From assembly GCF_000735585.1 (NCBI RefSeq), contig NZ_JNNO01000005.1, forward strand, positions 60,579 through 124,578: a stretch of 64,000 bases of DNA, read 5' to 3'. Below the pieces are notes generated by a model that saw only the letters and a list, made by a program, of their open reading frames with translations, was not told where the DNA came from and did not search any database. How positions within the stretch are numbered: the stretch's first letter is position 1; each line of letters begins with the position of its first letter. The translations under genes and the position numbers were made by a program. This stretch comes from Devosia sp. LC5. GTDB lineage: Bacteria; Pseudomonadota; Alphaproteobacteria; Rhizobiales; Devosiaceae. Positions 35,010 to 43,958 of this stretch are shown piece by piece.

Positions 35010-37306
35010 CCGACAAACCTGTTGTTGCGCGGGAAACCGTTGGGGGGCTGGCGGCCGGCGGAGGCGCGGTCGCCGAGCCAGTCGGTGAGCTCTTCGGTGG
35101 GCTTGGTGAAGGTGCGGCCCGAACTGTCGGTCCAGGTGAGGCCGTCGGCGGCGTAGAAGGCCTTGAGGTCGGAAATACCGCCATCCCTGTAGCGCTGCAG
35201 GCGCACGCCCTTGCCGCGGCCCATTTCGGCCAATTGCGACGCGGGGAAGACCAAGAGCTTACGGTTCTGTCCGATGACGGCGACGCGGTCGCCCAGCATG
35301 GGCACGAGCAGGCGGGCCTCGTCGGGCGTGGTGACATTGAGGATCTGCTTGCCCTTGCGGGTATTGGCGATCATGTCGTCTTCGGCGACGATGAACCCGT
35401 AACCGGCAGATGACGCGATGATGCGCTTCTGGCCGGGGCGATAGACGAAGAGGCTGACAATGTCCTGTCCCTCTTCCATATCGACCATGATGCGCACCGG
35501 CTCGCCCTGGCCACGGCCGCCAGGGAGCTTGTCGCCACCCAGCGTGTAGACCTTGCCGCCGGTGGTGAGCATGAGCAGCTTGTCGGTGGTTTCGGCCTTG
35601 ATCGCCAGCTTGAGGCGGTCGCCGGTCTTGAAACCCTTTTCGTCGATCTCGTCAGAATGGCCCTTGAGGGCACGAATCCAGCCTTTTTCCGACAGGATGA
35701 CGGTGATCGGCTCGCGCTCGATAAAGGCGGTGGTGATTTCGGCGTGGTCAGCATCGGGTGCCAGGCTGAACAGCGAGCGGCGGGCGCCAAGATGGTGCAG
35801 CGTGGTGCCATCGGCCTCGTATAGCGGATAGGCCTTTTTAAGGGCCTCGACCTGCTTGGCGATTTCGCCCCATTGACGTTTGTCGGAACCCAGCAGGGTT
35901 TCGAGCCGCCCCTTTTCCTCGGTGAGCTTGGTATGCTCCTCGCGCAGTTCCATTTCCTCGAGCTTGCGCAAAGACCGCAGCCGCATGTTGAGGATGGCTT
36001 CGGCCTGATTGTCAGTGAGCGAGAAGGCCGCGATCAGCGACGCTTTGGCGTCGTCTTCCTCGCGGATGATGCGGATGACCTCATCGAGATTGAGATAGGC
36101 AATGATGTAGCCTTCGAGCACTTCGAGGCGGCTGGCGATCTGCTCCAGCCGGTGCTGGCTGCGGCGAACCAGCACAATCTTGCGGTGATCGAGCCACGCC
36201 TTGAGCGCGTCGGCAAGACTCATGACGCGCGGCAGCGTTCCCTTGTCGAGCACGTTCAGGTTAAGCGGGAAGCGCAATTCGAGATCGGAGAGCTTGAACA
36301 GCTGCTCCATCAGGATGACCGGATCGACCGTGCCGGCGCGCGGTTCGAGGACAAGACGGATATCGTCGGCACTTTCGTCGCGCACGTCCTTGAGCAAAGG
36401 CAGGCGCTTGGCGAGCAGCAATTCGGCGATCTTTTCAACCAGCCGGGATTTCTGCACGCCATAGGGAATCTGGGTGACGACGATCTGATAGACGCCCCTG
36501 CCCTTTTCCTCTTTTTCCCAGACGGCACGCACGCGGAAGGAACCGCGGCCGGTCTCGTAGGCATTGACGATGGCAGCGCGGCTTTCGACCAGATGCCCGC
36601 CGGTGGGGAAATCGGGGCCGCGCACGAGATCGTCGCTGGAGGGGGGCGCGCTCAGATCCTGATGGATCAATTCGTCGGTGGTGGCGGCCGGATTGTAGAT
36701 GATCTTGAGGGCGGCGTTGCACAGCTCAAGCACGTTATGCGGCGGCACCGAGGTCGCCATGCCAACGGCAATGCCCATGGAGCCATTGGCCAGAAGGTTG
36801 GGGAAATTGGACGGCAGAACGGCCGGCTCTTCGTCTTCCCCGTCATAGGTCGGTTTGAAATCGATGGCATTTTCGGTGATGCCTTCGAGCAGGCGCGTGG
36901 CCACGTCGGTCATGCGGGATTCGGTGTATCGCATCGCCGCGGCGCTATCACCGTCGATATTGCCGAAATTGCCCTGGCCATCGACCAGCGGGTAGCGCAT
37001 GGCAAAGTCCTGCGCCAGGCGCACCAGGGCGTCATAGATCGACTGATCGCCATGCGGGTGGAATTTACCGATCACGTCACCGACGATACGCGCGGATTTC
37101 TTGTAGCCCTGATTGGGATCGAGCTTGAGCAGGCGCATGGCATGGATGATGCGGCGGTGGACGGGTTTTAGGCCGTCGCGGGCATCGGGCAGCGCGCGCT
37201 GCGTGATGGTCGAGAGCGCATAGGACAGATACCGCTCTTCGAGCGCCTGCCGCAGATCGACGATGCGCTGATCGTCGGCGGGAGGGAGGGTATCAGCGTC
37301 GGACAT
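35006..37306 (-). CDS. parC: DNA topoisomerase IV subunit A
   Basis: 766-residue catalytic subunit of topoisomerase IV, which decatenates chromosomes. The active tyrosine is Y127 in [11 protein letters not shown]; the quinolone-resistance region is [16 protein letters not shown] (about 81-96). The C-terminal beta-propeller follows after about residue 500 and is shorter than that of GyrA. ATG at 37306 and GTG at 37312 are both possible; neither has a strong ribosome site. Confidence 0.95.
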   Translation of the reverse strand: MSDADTLPPADDQRIVDLRQALEERYLSYALSTITQRALPDARDGLKPVHRRIIHAMRLLKLDPNQGYKKSARIVGDVIGKFHPHGDQSIYDALVRLAQDFAMRYPLVDGQGNFGNIDGDSAAAMRYTESRMTDVATRLLEGITENAIDFKPTYDGEDEEPAVLPSNFPNLLANGSMGIAVGMATSVPPHNVLELCNAALKIIYNPAATTDELIHQDLSAPPSSDDLVRGPDFPTGGHLVESRAAIVNAYETGRGSFRVRAVWEKEEKGRGVYQIVVTQIPYGVQKSRLVEKIAELLLAKRLPLLKDVRDESADDIRLVLEPRAGTVDPVILMEQLFKLSDLELRFPLNLNVLDKGTLPRVMSLADALKAWLDHRKIVLVRRSQHRLEQIASRLEVLEGYIIAYLNLDEVIRIIREEDDAKASLIAAFSLTDNQAEAILNMRLRSLRKLEEMELREEHTKLTEEKGRLETLLGSDKRQWGEIAKQVEALKKAYPLYEADGTTLHHLGARRSLFSLAPDADHAEITTAFIEREPITVILSEKGWIRALKGHSDEIDEKGFKTGDRLKLAIKAETTDKLLMLTTGGKVYTLGGDKLPGGRGQGEPVRIMVDMEEGQDIVSLFVYRPGQKRIIASSAGYGFIVAEDDMIANTRKGKQILNVTTPDEARLLVPMLGDRVAVIGQNRKLLVFPASQLAEMGRGKGVRLQRYRDGGISDLKAFYAADGLTWTDSSGRTFTKPTEELTDWLGDRASAGRQPPNGFPRNNRFVG

Positions 37307-37414
37307 CGGCACAGTTTCCAGGGGAACGAATCAGGAAATCACTATACCGGCTGAGGCTAGAAAGCGCAGCGATTGGGGCTGAAACACGCGGTTTTACACG
37401 AGATTTGCCGACAA

Positions 37415-38047
37415 TCAGCCGGCTTTGCCGCCGCCGCTCCGCGCGACCATGCCGAGGATGGTTTGGAAGAGTTCGTCCCGCGCCTGATCTGCTGTTATGT
37501 CGCCCATTGCTGCGGCGTCGGACAGAGCCTCGGCGGCGCCGAGCATGGCCCAGAGGCTGGGCGTTGCAATGGCATTGGGGGCCGCAAAGGGCGCGAGAAT
37601 CCGGCGGCATTTTTCGATGAATATTGTCTGGTAGTCGCGCTTGAGTTTTACGAGTTCGGGCGAGCCGGCCAACGCCGCGATGACGCCGGGGATTTCGCGG
37701 CCCTGTAGCAGGACGCATTCGACATAAGAGGCGGCGATGACCGATGCTCGGCCCAGTAATGTGGACTCGCTGGAGGCAATGGCGGCATCCATGAGCTGGG
37801 TCTGGCGGCTGTCGAAATCCTGGTACAGCGCCGCAAGCAGGGCCGGCCTCGTGGGGAAATGGTCATAGACCACCGGCTTGCTGACGTCGGACTGTTCTGC
37901 CAGCCGGCCCAGTGTCAGGGCTTCCGTGCCCTCCTCGCTGATGGTCCGCCAGGCGGTGCTCAGCAATTGCTGGTGGCGCGCTTCGCGCGAGAGGCGTTGC
38001 CGGGGCCGTGTCGAGTCCATCGGAGCATTGCTGGCGTCGGTTGACAT
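37415..38047 (-). CDS. TetR/AcrR-family regulator
   Basis: 210-residue regulator. The N-terminal helix-turn-helix is TLGRLAEQSDVSKPVVYDHFPTR (about residues 44-66, quoted in part), followed by a ligand domain. It diverges from a quinone reductase-like gene by 68 bases, with a nested dyad between them. It probably senses a quinone or electrophile. ATG at 38047 fits better than the frame opening at 38113, which crosses the operator. Confidence 0.88.
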   Translation of the reverse strand: MSTDASNAPMDSTRPRQRLSREARHQQLLSTAWRTISEEGTEALTLGRLAEQSDVSKPVVYDHFPTRPALLAALYQDFDSRQTQLMDAAIASSESTLLGRASVIAASYVECVLLQGREIPGVIAALAGSPELVKLKRDYQTIFIEKCRRILAPFAAPNAIATPSLWAMLGAAEALSDAAAMGDITADQARDELFQTILGMVARSGGGKAG

Positions 38048-38050
38048 CGT

Positions 38051-38083
38051 TATATACCAAAAGTAACTTACTAAAAGTATATA
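38051..38083. promoter_or_regulatory. Nested TetR-type operator
   Basis: Two dyads share one centre at 38067: the inner AGTAA-C-TTACT (38062-38072) and the outer TATATAC (38051-38057) with GTATATA (38077-38083). It fills the gap between the divergent TetR and reductase genes. One symmetric site large enough for cooperative TetR dimers, as in QacR-type operators. Confidence 0.7.
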
Positions 38084-38115
38084 GCCTGTTTTGGCTGGCA
38101 GCAAGGAGTTCATTC

Positions 38116-38715
38116 ATGCACGCGCTTATCGTTCTCGCCCATCCCGATCCCAAATCGCTGACGCATGCCGTGGCAGCGCAGATTGCCGACGGTGTGCAGG
38201 GGAATGGAAGGAACAGTTTTGAAATTGCCGATTTAGCGGCAGAGGGGTTCGACCCCAGATTCACCAAGAATGACATTGCAGTTCATCTGAGGGAGGCGGA
38301 GCCGGCGAGCGGTATCGTGGCCGAGCAAGCGCGGATTGGGCGGGCGGACACGCTAGTGCTGGTCTATCCGGTCTATTGGTGGTCAATGCCCGGGTTACTG
38401 AAAGGCTGGATTGACCGGGTGTTCACCAACGGCTGGGCCTATTCCGAGGGGGCGGATGGCAGGCTGGTGAAGAAGCTGGACCACCTGCCGGTGCATTTGG
38501 TGGCGTTGGGTGGCGCTGACCTGCGGACCTATGCGCGGCACGGCTATTTTGGCGCAATGAAGACGCAGATCGATCATGGGATTTTTGGCTATTGCGGCGC
38601 TCCGGTGGTGACCTCGGAACTCCTCGTGCCCCCGGCTTCGGACAGTCATTTTGAAACTGCGCGGCGGATCGGCGGCGGCCTGTTCGCGGCAGCGCTGAGT
38701 GCAGACGCTGCCTAG
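38116..38715 (+). CDS. NAD(P)H quinone oxidoreductase (flavodoxin-like fold)
   Basis: 199-residue flavoenzyme of the NQO1/MdaB/YwrO group. It starts MHALIVLAHPDPKSL and contains VYPVYWWSMPGLLKGWIDRV, both typical of FMN/FAD binding, and YFGAMKTQIDHGIFGYCG near the end. ATG at 38116 follows AAGGAG. The adjacent TetR gene suggests induction by quinones or other oxidants. Ends with a 4-base overlap with recO on the opposite strand. Confidence 0.85.
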   Translation: MHALIVLAHPDPKSLTHAVAAQIADGVQGNGRNSFEIADLAAEGFDPRFTKNDIAVHLREAEPASGIVAEQARIGRADTLVLVYPVYWWSMPGLLKGWIDRVFTNGWAYSEGADGRLVKKLDHLPVHLVALGGADLRTYARHGYFGAMKTQIDHGIFGYCGAPVVTSELLVPPASDSHFETARRIGGGLFAAALSADAA

Positions 38716-39425
38716 ACATCGTGGTCGCGCGACAGCATGCCGATAAGGATATCGCGGGTGGGCGATGGGGTCAGTTCGCGCGGCCCCCAGACGTGGTCTT
38801 GCAGGAAATGACCGGTGAGGCGGAAGGCGGCAGCGATGTCGGATGGGGCGGCGTTGCCGCGGCCCGCGAGGAAGGATGGGAGCGGCAGCAGGCGATCGAG
38901 ATAGGGCTGGGCGGCGGCGCGGGAGACGGCGCGGCCGGACTTGGGCGAGACGTGGGTGAGATCGCCTGATGTGCCGGTGACGGCGCAGGTGGTGAGATCG
39001 AGGCCGTAGCCGAGGTCGTCGAGAATGGCGAGCTCGAAGCGGGCGAGTGCGGCGCCGTCGGGGGCGTGATCGAGCAGGTTTAGGGCCATGCCGAGGAGGC
39101 GATCATGCGGGTCGCGTTCGGGCAAGAGGCGCAAGTGATCGCAGATCAGCTGGCTGGTGTAGAGGCGGGTGCGGTCATCGATGAGCTGGGCGGCGCGGGC
39201 TTGCAGCAATTCGACGGTGAACTGGCCGAGCTGGTCTTCCAGCCGCGCCCGCCAGGTGAGCTGGATGGTGTTGCCGGGTTGGAGAACGGCCGAGAGGCGT
39301 CGGCTACGGCCGCCGCGCACCAGGCCCATATGCCGGCCGCGACCGGCCACCATGGCTTCGGCAATGACGCTGCTCTCGCCGTGGCGGCGCACACCGATCA
39401 GCAGGGCTTCGCCGGTCCATTCCAT
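38712..39425 (-). CDS. recO: DNA repair protein RecO
   Basis: 237-residue recombination mediator which loads RecA with RecR. The N-terminal OB fold begins MEWTGEALLIGVRRHGE. The ATG at 39425 gives the normal length; the frame to 39542 covers the MarR gene. Only one base separates it from the upstream MarR gene stop, so the two are probably co-translated, which is unusual for recO. Confidence 0.9.
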   Translation of the reverse strand: MEWTGEALLIGVRRHGESSVIAEAMVAGRGRHMGLVRGGRSRRLSAVLQPGNTIQLTWRARLEDQLGQFTVELLQARAAQLIDDRTRLYTSQLICDHLRLLPERDPHDRLLGMALNLLDHAPDGAALARFELAILDDLGYGLDLTTCAVTGTSGDLTHVSPKSGRAVSRAAAQPYLDRLLPLPSFLAGRGNAAPSDIAAAFRLTGHFLQDHVWGPRELTPSPTRDILIGMLSRDHDV

Positions 39426-39426
39426 C

Positions 39427-39906
39427 TCAGTCCTGATCCGCCTCTTCCGGGTTCGTGCCGTCTTCGAGGCGATTGCGCAGGGTTTCGAGCACTTCGGCGG
39501 CGATGGCGATTTTGCTTGCGTCGAGGCCGGCCGCGAGGACATCGACCCAAGGGCGTTGCAGCTTGTGGGCGGCTGACATGACCTCCTGCCCGCGGGACGT
39601 CAGGTGGACCAGTTTGGCGCGGCGGTGATGGGGATTGTCTTCGAAGGCGACGAAATCCTCGTCGGCCAATTCGTTGACGATGCGCTGCACGCCCTGGCGG
39701 GCGAGGCCCATGTCGCGGGCAAGATGAGCCACGGGCTGGGGCGTGCTGGCCATGACGACGGCACCAAGCACCTGCCAGCGAGCGCTGGTGAGACCAAGCG
39801 GCGCGATGAGTTGATCCCCGGCGGCGATCAGCCGGCCATTGGCGCGGAAGATATCGAGGAACAGCGCGCTCAGGGCCATGGATGCCGCTTGATCGTCAGA
39901 CTTCAT
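39427..39906 (-). CDS. MarR-family regulator upstream of recO
   Basis: 159-residue winged-helix protein with AHLARDMGLARQGVQRIVNELAD as the recognition region and NPHHRRAKLVHLTSRG as the wing. ATG at 39906 begins only about three bases after the predicted transcription start, so its mRNA may be near-leaderless. It diverges from an ABM-domain monooxygenase gene and a perfect palindrome lies between them. Confidence 0.87.
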   Translation of the reverse strand: MKSDDQAASMALSALFLDIFRANGRLIAAGDQLIAPLGLTSARWQVLGAVVMASTPQPVAHLARDMGLARQGVQRIVNELADEDFVAFEDNPHHRRAKLVHLTSRGQEVMSAAHKLQRPWVDVLAAGLDASKIAIAAEVLETLRNRLEDGTNPEEADQD

Positions 39907-39915
39907 GTTGACAAC

Positions 39916-39944
39916 ATATAACCAATATGACAATGCATTGTCAA
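39916..39944 (-). promoter_or_regulatory. Promoter of marR-recO with overlapping MarR operator
   Basis: On the minus strand -35 TTGACA (plus 39939-39944), a 17-base spacer and -10 TTATAT (39916-39921) form a near-consensus promoter. A perfect 16-base palindrome, TGACAATGCATTGTCA (39928-39943), covers the -35, so the MarR protein would repress its own gene and recO. Confidence 0.7.
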
Positions 39945-40004
39945 TTCAGCCGGGTATGGCTGAATCAATCGGGGCGAACATTCCGCCCCCGCATGGAGGC
40001 GGCT

Positions 40005-40343
40005 ATGAACGCACATACACAATTACAGCATGGTTCGGTTTATCGCATCGACAAGTTCGCAGTGCCGGAGGCGGCGCGGGAAGAATTCCTGGCGCAAGTC
40101 AATGAAACCAAGGTGTTTCTCGATACACAGGCCGGGTGCCTGCAGAATCTGGTGCTGGAAGTGCAATCCGGGTCGGATCGCTTCAACTTCCTGACCGTGG
40201 TGGAATGGGACAGCGCAGCGGCATTCGAGAGAGCCAAGGCGGCGATGGGCGAGGTGCGGCGCGTCAGCGGGTTTGATCCGCAGGCGTTTCTTGGGCGGTT
40301 GGGGATTGAGGCGGATATGGCCAATTATGGGGTGATTGGTTAG
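40005..40343 (+). CDS. ABM-domain (antibiotic biosynthesis monooxygenase-like) protein
   Basis: 112-residue protein with the ferredoxin-like ABM fold: YRIDKFAVPEAAREEFL and AGCLQNLVLEV and NFLTVVEWDSAAAFERAKAAM. Members act as cofactor-free monooxygenases, quinone monooxygenases or heme-binding dimers. ATG at 40005 follows TGGAGG. It is divergent from a MarR gene and both lie inserted between recO and era. Confidence 0.78.
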   Translation: MNAHTQLQHGSVYRIDKFAVPEAAREEFLAQVNETKVFLDTQAGCLQNLVLEVQSGSDRFNFLTVVEWDSAAAFERAKAAMGEVRRVSGFDPQAFLGRLGIEADMANYGVIG

Positions 40344-40410
40344 ATCGCGCCACGGCCTCGTGGTTCGACAAGCTCACCATGAGGTCTGCTTAGCCCACTC
40401 GTAGCAAACA

Positions 40411-40437
40411 GAGGTCCCCGCTTTCGCGGGGATGACA
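40411..40437. repeat. Family A repeat, right arm only
   Basis: 27 bases matching the right arm of the family A repeat with two changes, forming a CCCCGC-TTTC-GCGGGG hairpin. It stands between the ABM gene and era on its own, without a matching left arm. The rest of the gap (40344-40469) shows nothing else. Confidence 0.75.
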
Positions 40438-40469
40438 TTGTGGGTGGTGGGAGAGGGGAAGAAGGGCGG

Positions 40470-41393
40470 TTAGCCCTTGCCGTGGGGATATTCGAGGCCC
40501 ATTTCGCGGTAGCGTTCGGGGTCGTCGCCCCATTTTTCGCGGACTTTGACGAAAAGGAAGAGGTGGATTGGCACCTCGTACATTTCCATCAGTTCCTTGC
40601 GGGCTTCCTGGCCGATGGTTTTGATGGTCTGGCCGCCGGCGCCGAGTACGATCTTTTTGTGGCTGTCGCGGGTGACGTAGACGACCTGGTCGATTTTGTA
40701 GGAGCCGTCCTTCTGGATCTTGAAGCTCTCGGTTTCGACCGTGCAATTGTAGGGAATCTCGTCATGGACGCGCAGGAACAGCTTTTCGCGCGTGATCTCG
40801 GCGGCGGTGATGGCCATGGTGAGATCGGTCAGGTGATCCTCGGGGAAGTGCCACGGACCGGGCGGGATGTGCTTGATGCACCAATCCATGAAATCCTGCA
40901 CGCCATAACCCTTGAGGGCCGAGATCATGAAGGTGGCCTCAAAGCGCAGCTTGTCGTTGAGGGTCTGCGACAGGGCCAGCAGGGCCTCGTTCTTGATGGT
41001 GTCGATCTTGTTCAGAATCAGGATTTTGGGATGGTTGATATTGGCCAGCCCCTCCAGCAGTGATTCAAGATCGGGGGTTATCCCCCTTTCGGCATCAATC
41101 AAAAAGGCGACGAGATCGGCATCCCCTGCCCCGCCCCAGGCGCTGTCGACCATGGCGCGATCGAGCCGGCGCTTAGGCGCGAAAATGCCGGGCGTGTCGA
41201 TGAAGACGAGCTGGGCCTTGTCGAGCGTCACCACGCCTCGGACCTGGGACCGCGTGGTCTGGGCCTTGTGGGTGACGATGGACACCTTGGTGCCGACCAG
41301 GGCATTGAGCAGGGTCGACTTGCCGGCATTGGGGGCGCCGACCAGGGCGATGAAGCCGCAGGAAGTGTCGGTGAGTTCTGGGAGTGTGGTCAT
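40470..41393 (-). CDS. era: GTPase Era
   Basis: 307-residue ribosome-associated GTPase needed for 16S rRNA maturation. G1 is GAPNAGKST, G3 is DTPG in VFIDTPGIFAP, G4 is NKID, and the C-terminal KH domain includes GAGGQTIKTIGQEAR. Its start overlaps the rnc stop by 4 bases. Confidence 0.96.
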   Translation of the reverse strand: MTTLPELTDTSCGFIALVGAPNAGKSTLLNALVGTKVSIVTHKAQTTRSQVRGVVTLDKAQLVFIDTPGIFAPKRRLDRAMVDSAWGGAGDADLVAFLIDAERGITPDLESLLEGLANINHPKILILNKIDTIKNEALLALSQTLNDKLRFEATFMISALKGYGVQDFMDWCIKHIPPGPWHFPEDHLTDLTMAITAAEITREKLFLRVHDEIPYNCTVETESFKIQKDGSYKIDQVVYVTRDSHKKIVLGAGGQTIKTIGQEARKELMEMYEVPIHLFLFVKVREKWGDDPERYREMGLEYPHGKG

Positions 41394-42097
41394 GCGGGCT
41401 CCTTCCAGACTTTCTGGTGGATAAGGAACAGCTCGGCGGCCTTGTGTTCGGCGATCTTCTTTGAAGGGCCGGTGGCGCTCAGCGTTTCGAAATCACCCAG
41501 AGAGACGGAGATGGTGAATTGGGGGGCGTGGTCGGGACCGGTGCGTTCGGTCTGGATATAGGTGGGGGGCTCGAGGCCACGGGCCTGGGCCCATTCCTGC
41601 AGCGTGGTTTTGGCGTCGGCCTTGTTGGCGGAACCATCGGCCAGGAATTCCTCGAACATGCGCTCGACGAATTCATAGGCCTTGTCCAACCCGCCATCGC
41701 AATAGATGGCGCCGATGACGGCTTCGGTGACGTCGCCAAGGATGGCGTCCTTTTCGGCACCGCCCGTGCGCGCTTCGCTATCACCAAGGTTCATTTCGCT
41801 GCCTAGGTCGAGCTGGCGGGCGATGATGGCGCAGGTTTCCTTGCGCACCAGGGTATTGAGCGTGCGGCTCAGCTCGCCTTCATTGGCCTTGGGATAGCGG
41901 CGGTAGAGCATATCGGCGACGACGAGGCCAAGGACGCGGTCGCCCAGGAACTCGAGGCGCTGATAGGAGCGCTCGATACGTTTGGCGGGTGAGACGGCGC
42001 TGGAATGGGTGAGTGCGCGATTGAGCAAGTCCGGATCGGCAAAGCGGTAGCCTAGCCGGAACTGGAGCTTGTCGTGATTACGCGCAGCTCGACTCAC
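41390..42097 (-). CDS. rnc: Ribonuclease III
   Basis: 235-residue double-strand RNA endonuclease. The catalytic signature is RLEFLGDRVLGLVVADML, with the Glu in DVTEAVIGAIY, and a C-terminal double-stranded RNA-binding domain from about residue 160. GTG at 42097 is chosen because it overlaps the lepB stop in a GTGA unit; the frame to 42175 lies within lepB. Confidence 0.93.
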   Translation of the reverse strand: MSRAARNHDKLQFRLGYRFADPDLLNRALTHSSAVSPAKRIERSYQRLEFLGDRVLGLVVADMLYRRYPKANEGELSRTLNTLVRKETCAIIARQLDLGSEMNLGDSEARTGGAEKDAILGDVTEAVIGAIYCDGGLDKAYEFVERMFEEFLADGSANKADAKTTLQEWAQARGLEPPTYIQTERTGPDHAPQFTISVSLGDFETLSATGPSKKIAEHKAAELFLIHQKVWKEPA

Positions 42098-42918
42098 GGG
42101 GTGGCCGTGGTGTCGTAGGGCTGGTCGCTGGAGACGGGCTGGAACATCCGGTCCCAGCGCACATTGGCCGGCCACTGCCAGATCTGCCAGGGCGGCAGAT
42201 TGTCCTTGATGGAGAAGAAGCGGGCCTCGGCCTTGGCGATCAGATTGACGGCGGGGACATAGCCGACCTGGCTCAGCACGCGGCTATCGGCGGAACGGTC
42301 GCGATTGTCGCCCATCATGAAGTAATGGCCGGCGGGAACAACATATTCCTGGGTGTTGTCGAGCGAGGCGTTGTCGGAGATTTCCTGGATAATGTGGGTC
42401 GTGCCCTCAGGGAAAGTCTCGCGGTAAACCGTGACTTCGCGGGTATCGCCTTCGCTATCGGTATCCTGCGCCTTACCGAGTTCTTCGCGCTCGATCATGG
42501 CACCATTGATGTAAAGGCGGCCTTCGCGCATCTGGATGCGATCGCCCGGCAGGCCGACAACACGTTTGATATATTCGATATTCTGCGGAACCGGGCGGAA
42601 CACTGCAACGTCGCCACGGTTGGGCTCGCGGCCGAAAATGCGATTGGAGATAGGCAGCTCGAAATCGAGCAGGCTGAAATCGCCATAGCGGCCGAGCGAG
42701 AAGGAATGCTTGCCATAGCCCCAGACGAATTTGTTGGCGACGAAGTAATCGCCGATCATCAGCGTCTGCTGCATGGAAGCCGTGGGGATGGAGAACGGCT
42801 GGTAGAGGAAGGAGCGCAGCACGATGGCGATCAGCAGCGCCTCGACGACGACCACGATGGTTTCCCACCACTCGCTGGCGGCGGACTTCTTGGCGGTTTT
42901 GTCGGCGGGCTGGCTCAT
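42094..42918 (-). CDS. lepB: Signal peptidase I
   Basis: 274-residue inner-membrane protease that removes Sec signal peptides. One N-terminal membrane segment (about 20-38) is followed by the catalytic Ser48 in PTASMQQTL and Lys118 in YIKRVVGLPGD; the DNRDRSADSR box is intact. It precedes rnc and era in the standard order. Confidence 0.95.
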   Translation of the reverse strand: MSQPADKTAKKSAASEWWETIVVVVEALLIAIVLRSFLYQPFSIPTASMQQTLMIGDYFVANKFVWGYGKHSFSLGRYGDFSLLDFELPISNRIFGREPNRGDVAVFRPVPQNIEYIKRVVGLPGDRIQMREGRLYINGAMIEREELGKAQDTDSEGDTREVTVYRETFPEGTTHIIQEISDNASLDNTQEYVVPAGHYFMMGDNRDRSADSRVLSQVGYVPAVNLIAKAEARFFSIKDNLPPWQIWQWPANVRWDRMFQPVSSDQPYDTTATP

Positions 42919-42948
42919 GAATATCCCCGGGGGAGTGGTGCCGAAGCG

Positions 42949-43368
42949 TTAGGCGTTTGTGACTGCCGGGTCAATTGGCAGCGCCTCGATGATGACGAAG
43001 GCTTGAGCAAGCCCGGCGTCATCGGTGATGGTCAGGTGAATGTGGGGAACATGTCCGGGCGGGACAAGCCGGGCCAGTGCCTTGGCAGCCCCATTGGTCA
43101 GATGCATGGTCGGTTTGCCCGATGGCAGGTTCACCACGCCCATGTCGCGCCAATAAACGCCGAAATTGAGGCCGGTGCCCAGCGCCTTGGAGCAGGCCTC
43201 CTTGGCGGCGAAGCGCTTGGCATAGGAGGCGGCGCGCATGGCGCGACGGTCCGATTTGCGGCGCTCGATCTCAGTGAAGCAGCGATGAGTGAAGCGTTCG
43301 CCGAACCGTTCGAGCGTGTGCTCGACACGGCCGATCTGGCAGAGGTCGGAGCCCAGGCCGATGATCAC
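42949..43368 (-). CDS. acpS: Holo-ACP synthase
   Basis: 139-residue enzyme transferring the phosphopantetheine arm to acyl carrier protein. The metal ligands are D8 in GLGSDLCQI and E57 in [13 protein letters not shown]. Its start overlaps the pyrE stop by 4 bases. Confidence 0.95.
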   Translation of the reverse strand: MIIGLGSDLCQIGRVEHTLERFGERFTHRCFTEIERRKSDRRAMRAASYAKRFAAKEACSKALGTGLNFGVYWRDMGVVNLPSGKPTMHLTNGAAKALARLVPPGHVPHIHLTITDDAGLAQAFVIIEALPIDPAVTNA

Positions 43369-43958
43369 TTCACCCCCTGAATGCCGCGGCTGCCGGGCTT
43401 TACGGCGGGGAGCGCGGCGAGTTCGGGGGGGAGTTGGTCGGCGGGGTAAGCGGGGACTTTAAAATCGATGAGCTTGACCAGTGGCACGCCGACATCGGCC
43501 TCGCCGCCGGAGCGGTCGATGAGGCAGGCGGCGGCGATGACATTGGCGCCGATGCCGCGCAGGGCCTCGACGCATTCGCGGATGGAGAGACCCGTGGAAA
43601 CGATGTCTTCGACCACAATCACCTTGTCATCGGGGGAGATTTCAAAGCCGCGGCGCAATTCGAACTTGCCTTCGACGCGCTCGGTATAAAGCGCGGGCAA
43701 GTTCATGTGGCGGGCGGTTTCGTAGCCGGGGATGATGCCGCCAATGGCAGGCGAGACGATCTTGGTGGCGTTGCCGAAGCCTTCGGAATGGATCTTGGCG
43801 GCGAGTGCCTTGCAGAGCTTTTCGGTCTGGTGCGGATATTGGAAGACCCGAGCCTTTTGCAGGAAAATGGGGGAGCGCAGGCCCGAGGATAGGATGAAAT
43901 GGCCTTCGAGCATGGCGCCACATTCGCGGAAGATCGCCAGCACTTCATCCTTAGTCAT
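43365..43958 (-). CDS. pyrE: Orotate phosphoribosyltransferase
   Basis: 197-residue enzyme of pyrimidine synthesis. The PRPP loop is [13 protein letters not shown]. The longer family form with a C-terminal extension is seen. ATG at 43958 is preferred because GGAG lies 8 bases upstream; ATG at 43964 is an alternative. The start overlaps the rsh stop by 8 bases. Confidence 0.93.
   Translation of the reverse strand: MTKDEVLAIFRECGAMLEGHFILSSGLRSPIFLQKARVFQYPHQTEKLCKALAAKIHSEGFGNATKIVSPAIGGIIPGYETARHMNLPALYTERVEGKFELRRGFEISPDDKVIVVEDIVSTGLSIRECVEALRGIGANVIAAACLIDRSGGEADVGVPLVKLIDFKVPAYPADQLPPELAALPAVKPGSRGIQGVK

Noticed and set aside
35873..37171. Long plus-strand ORF of 432 codons opposite parC
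   Set aside because: Antisense to an unmistakable parC gene; composition (His, Asp, Gly-rich) is typical of the complement of a high-GC gene.
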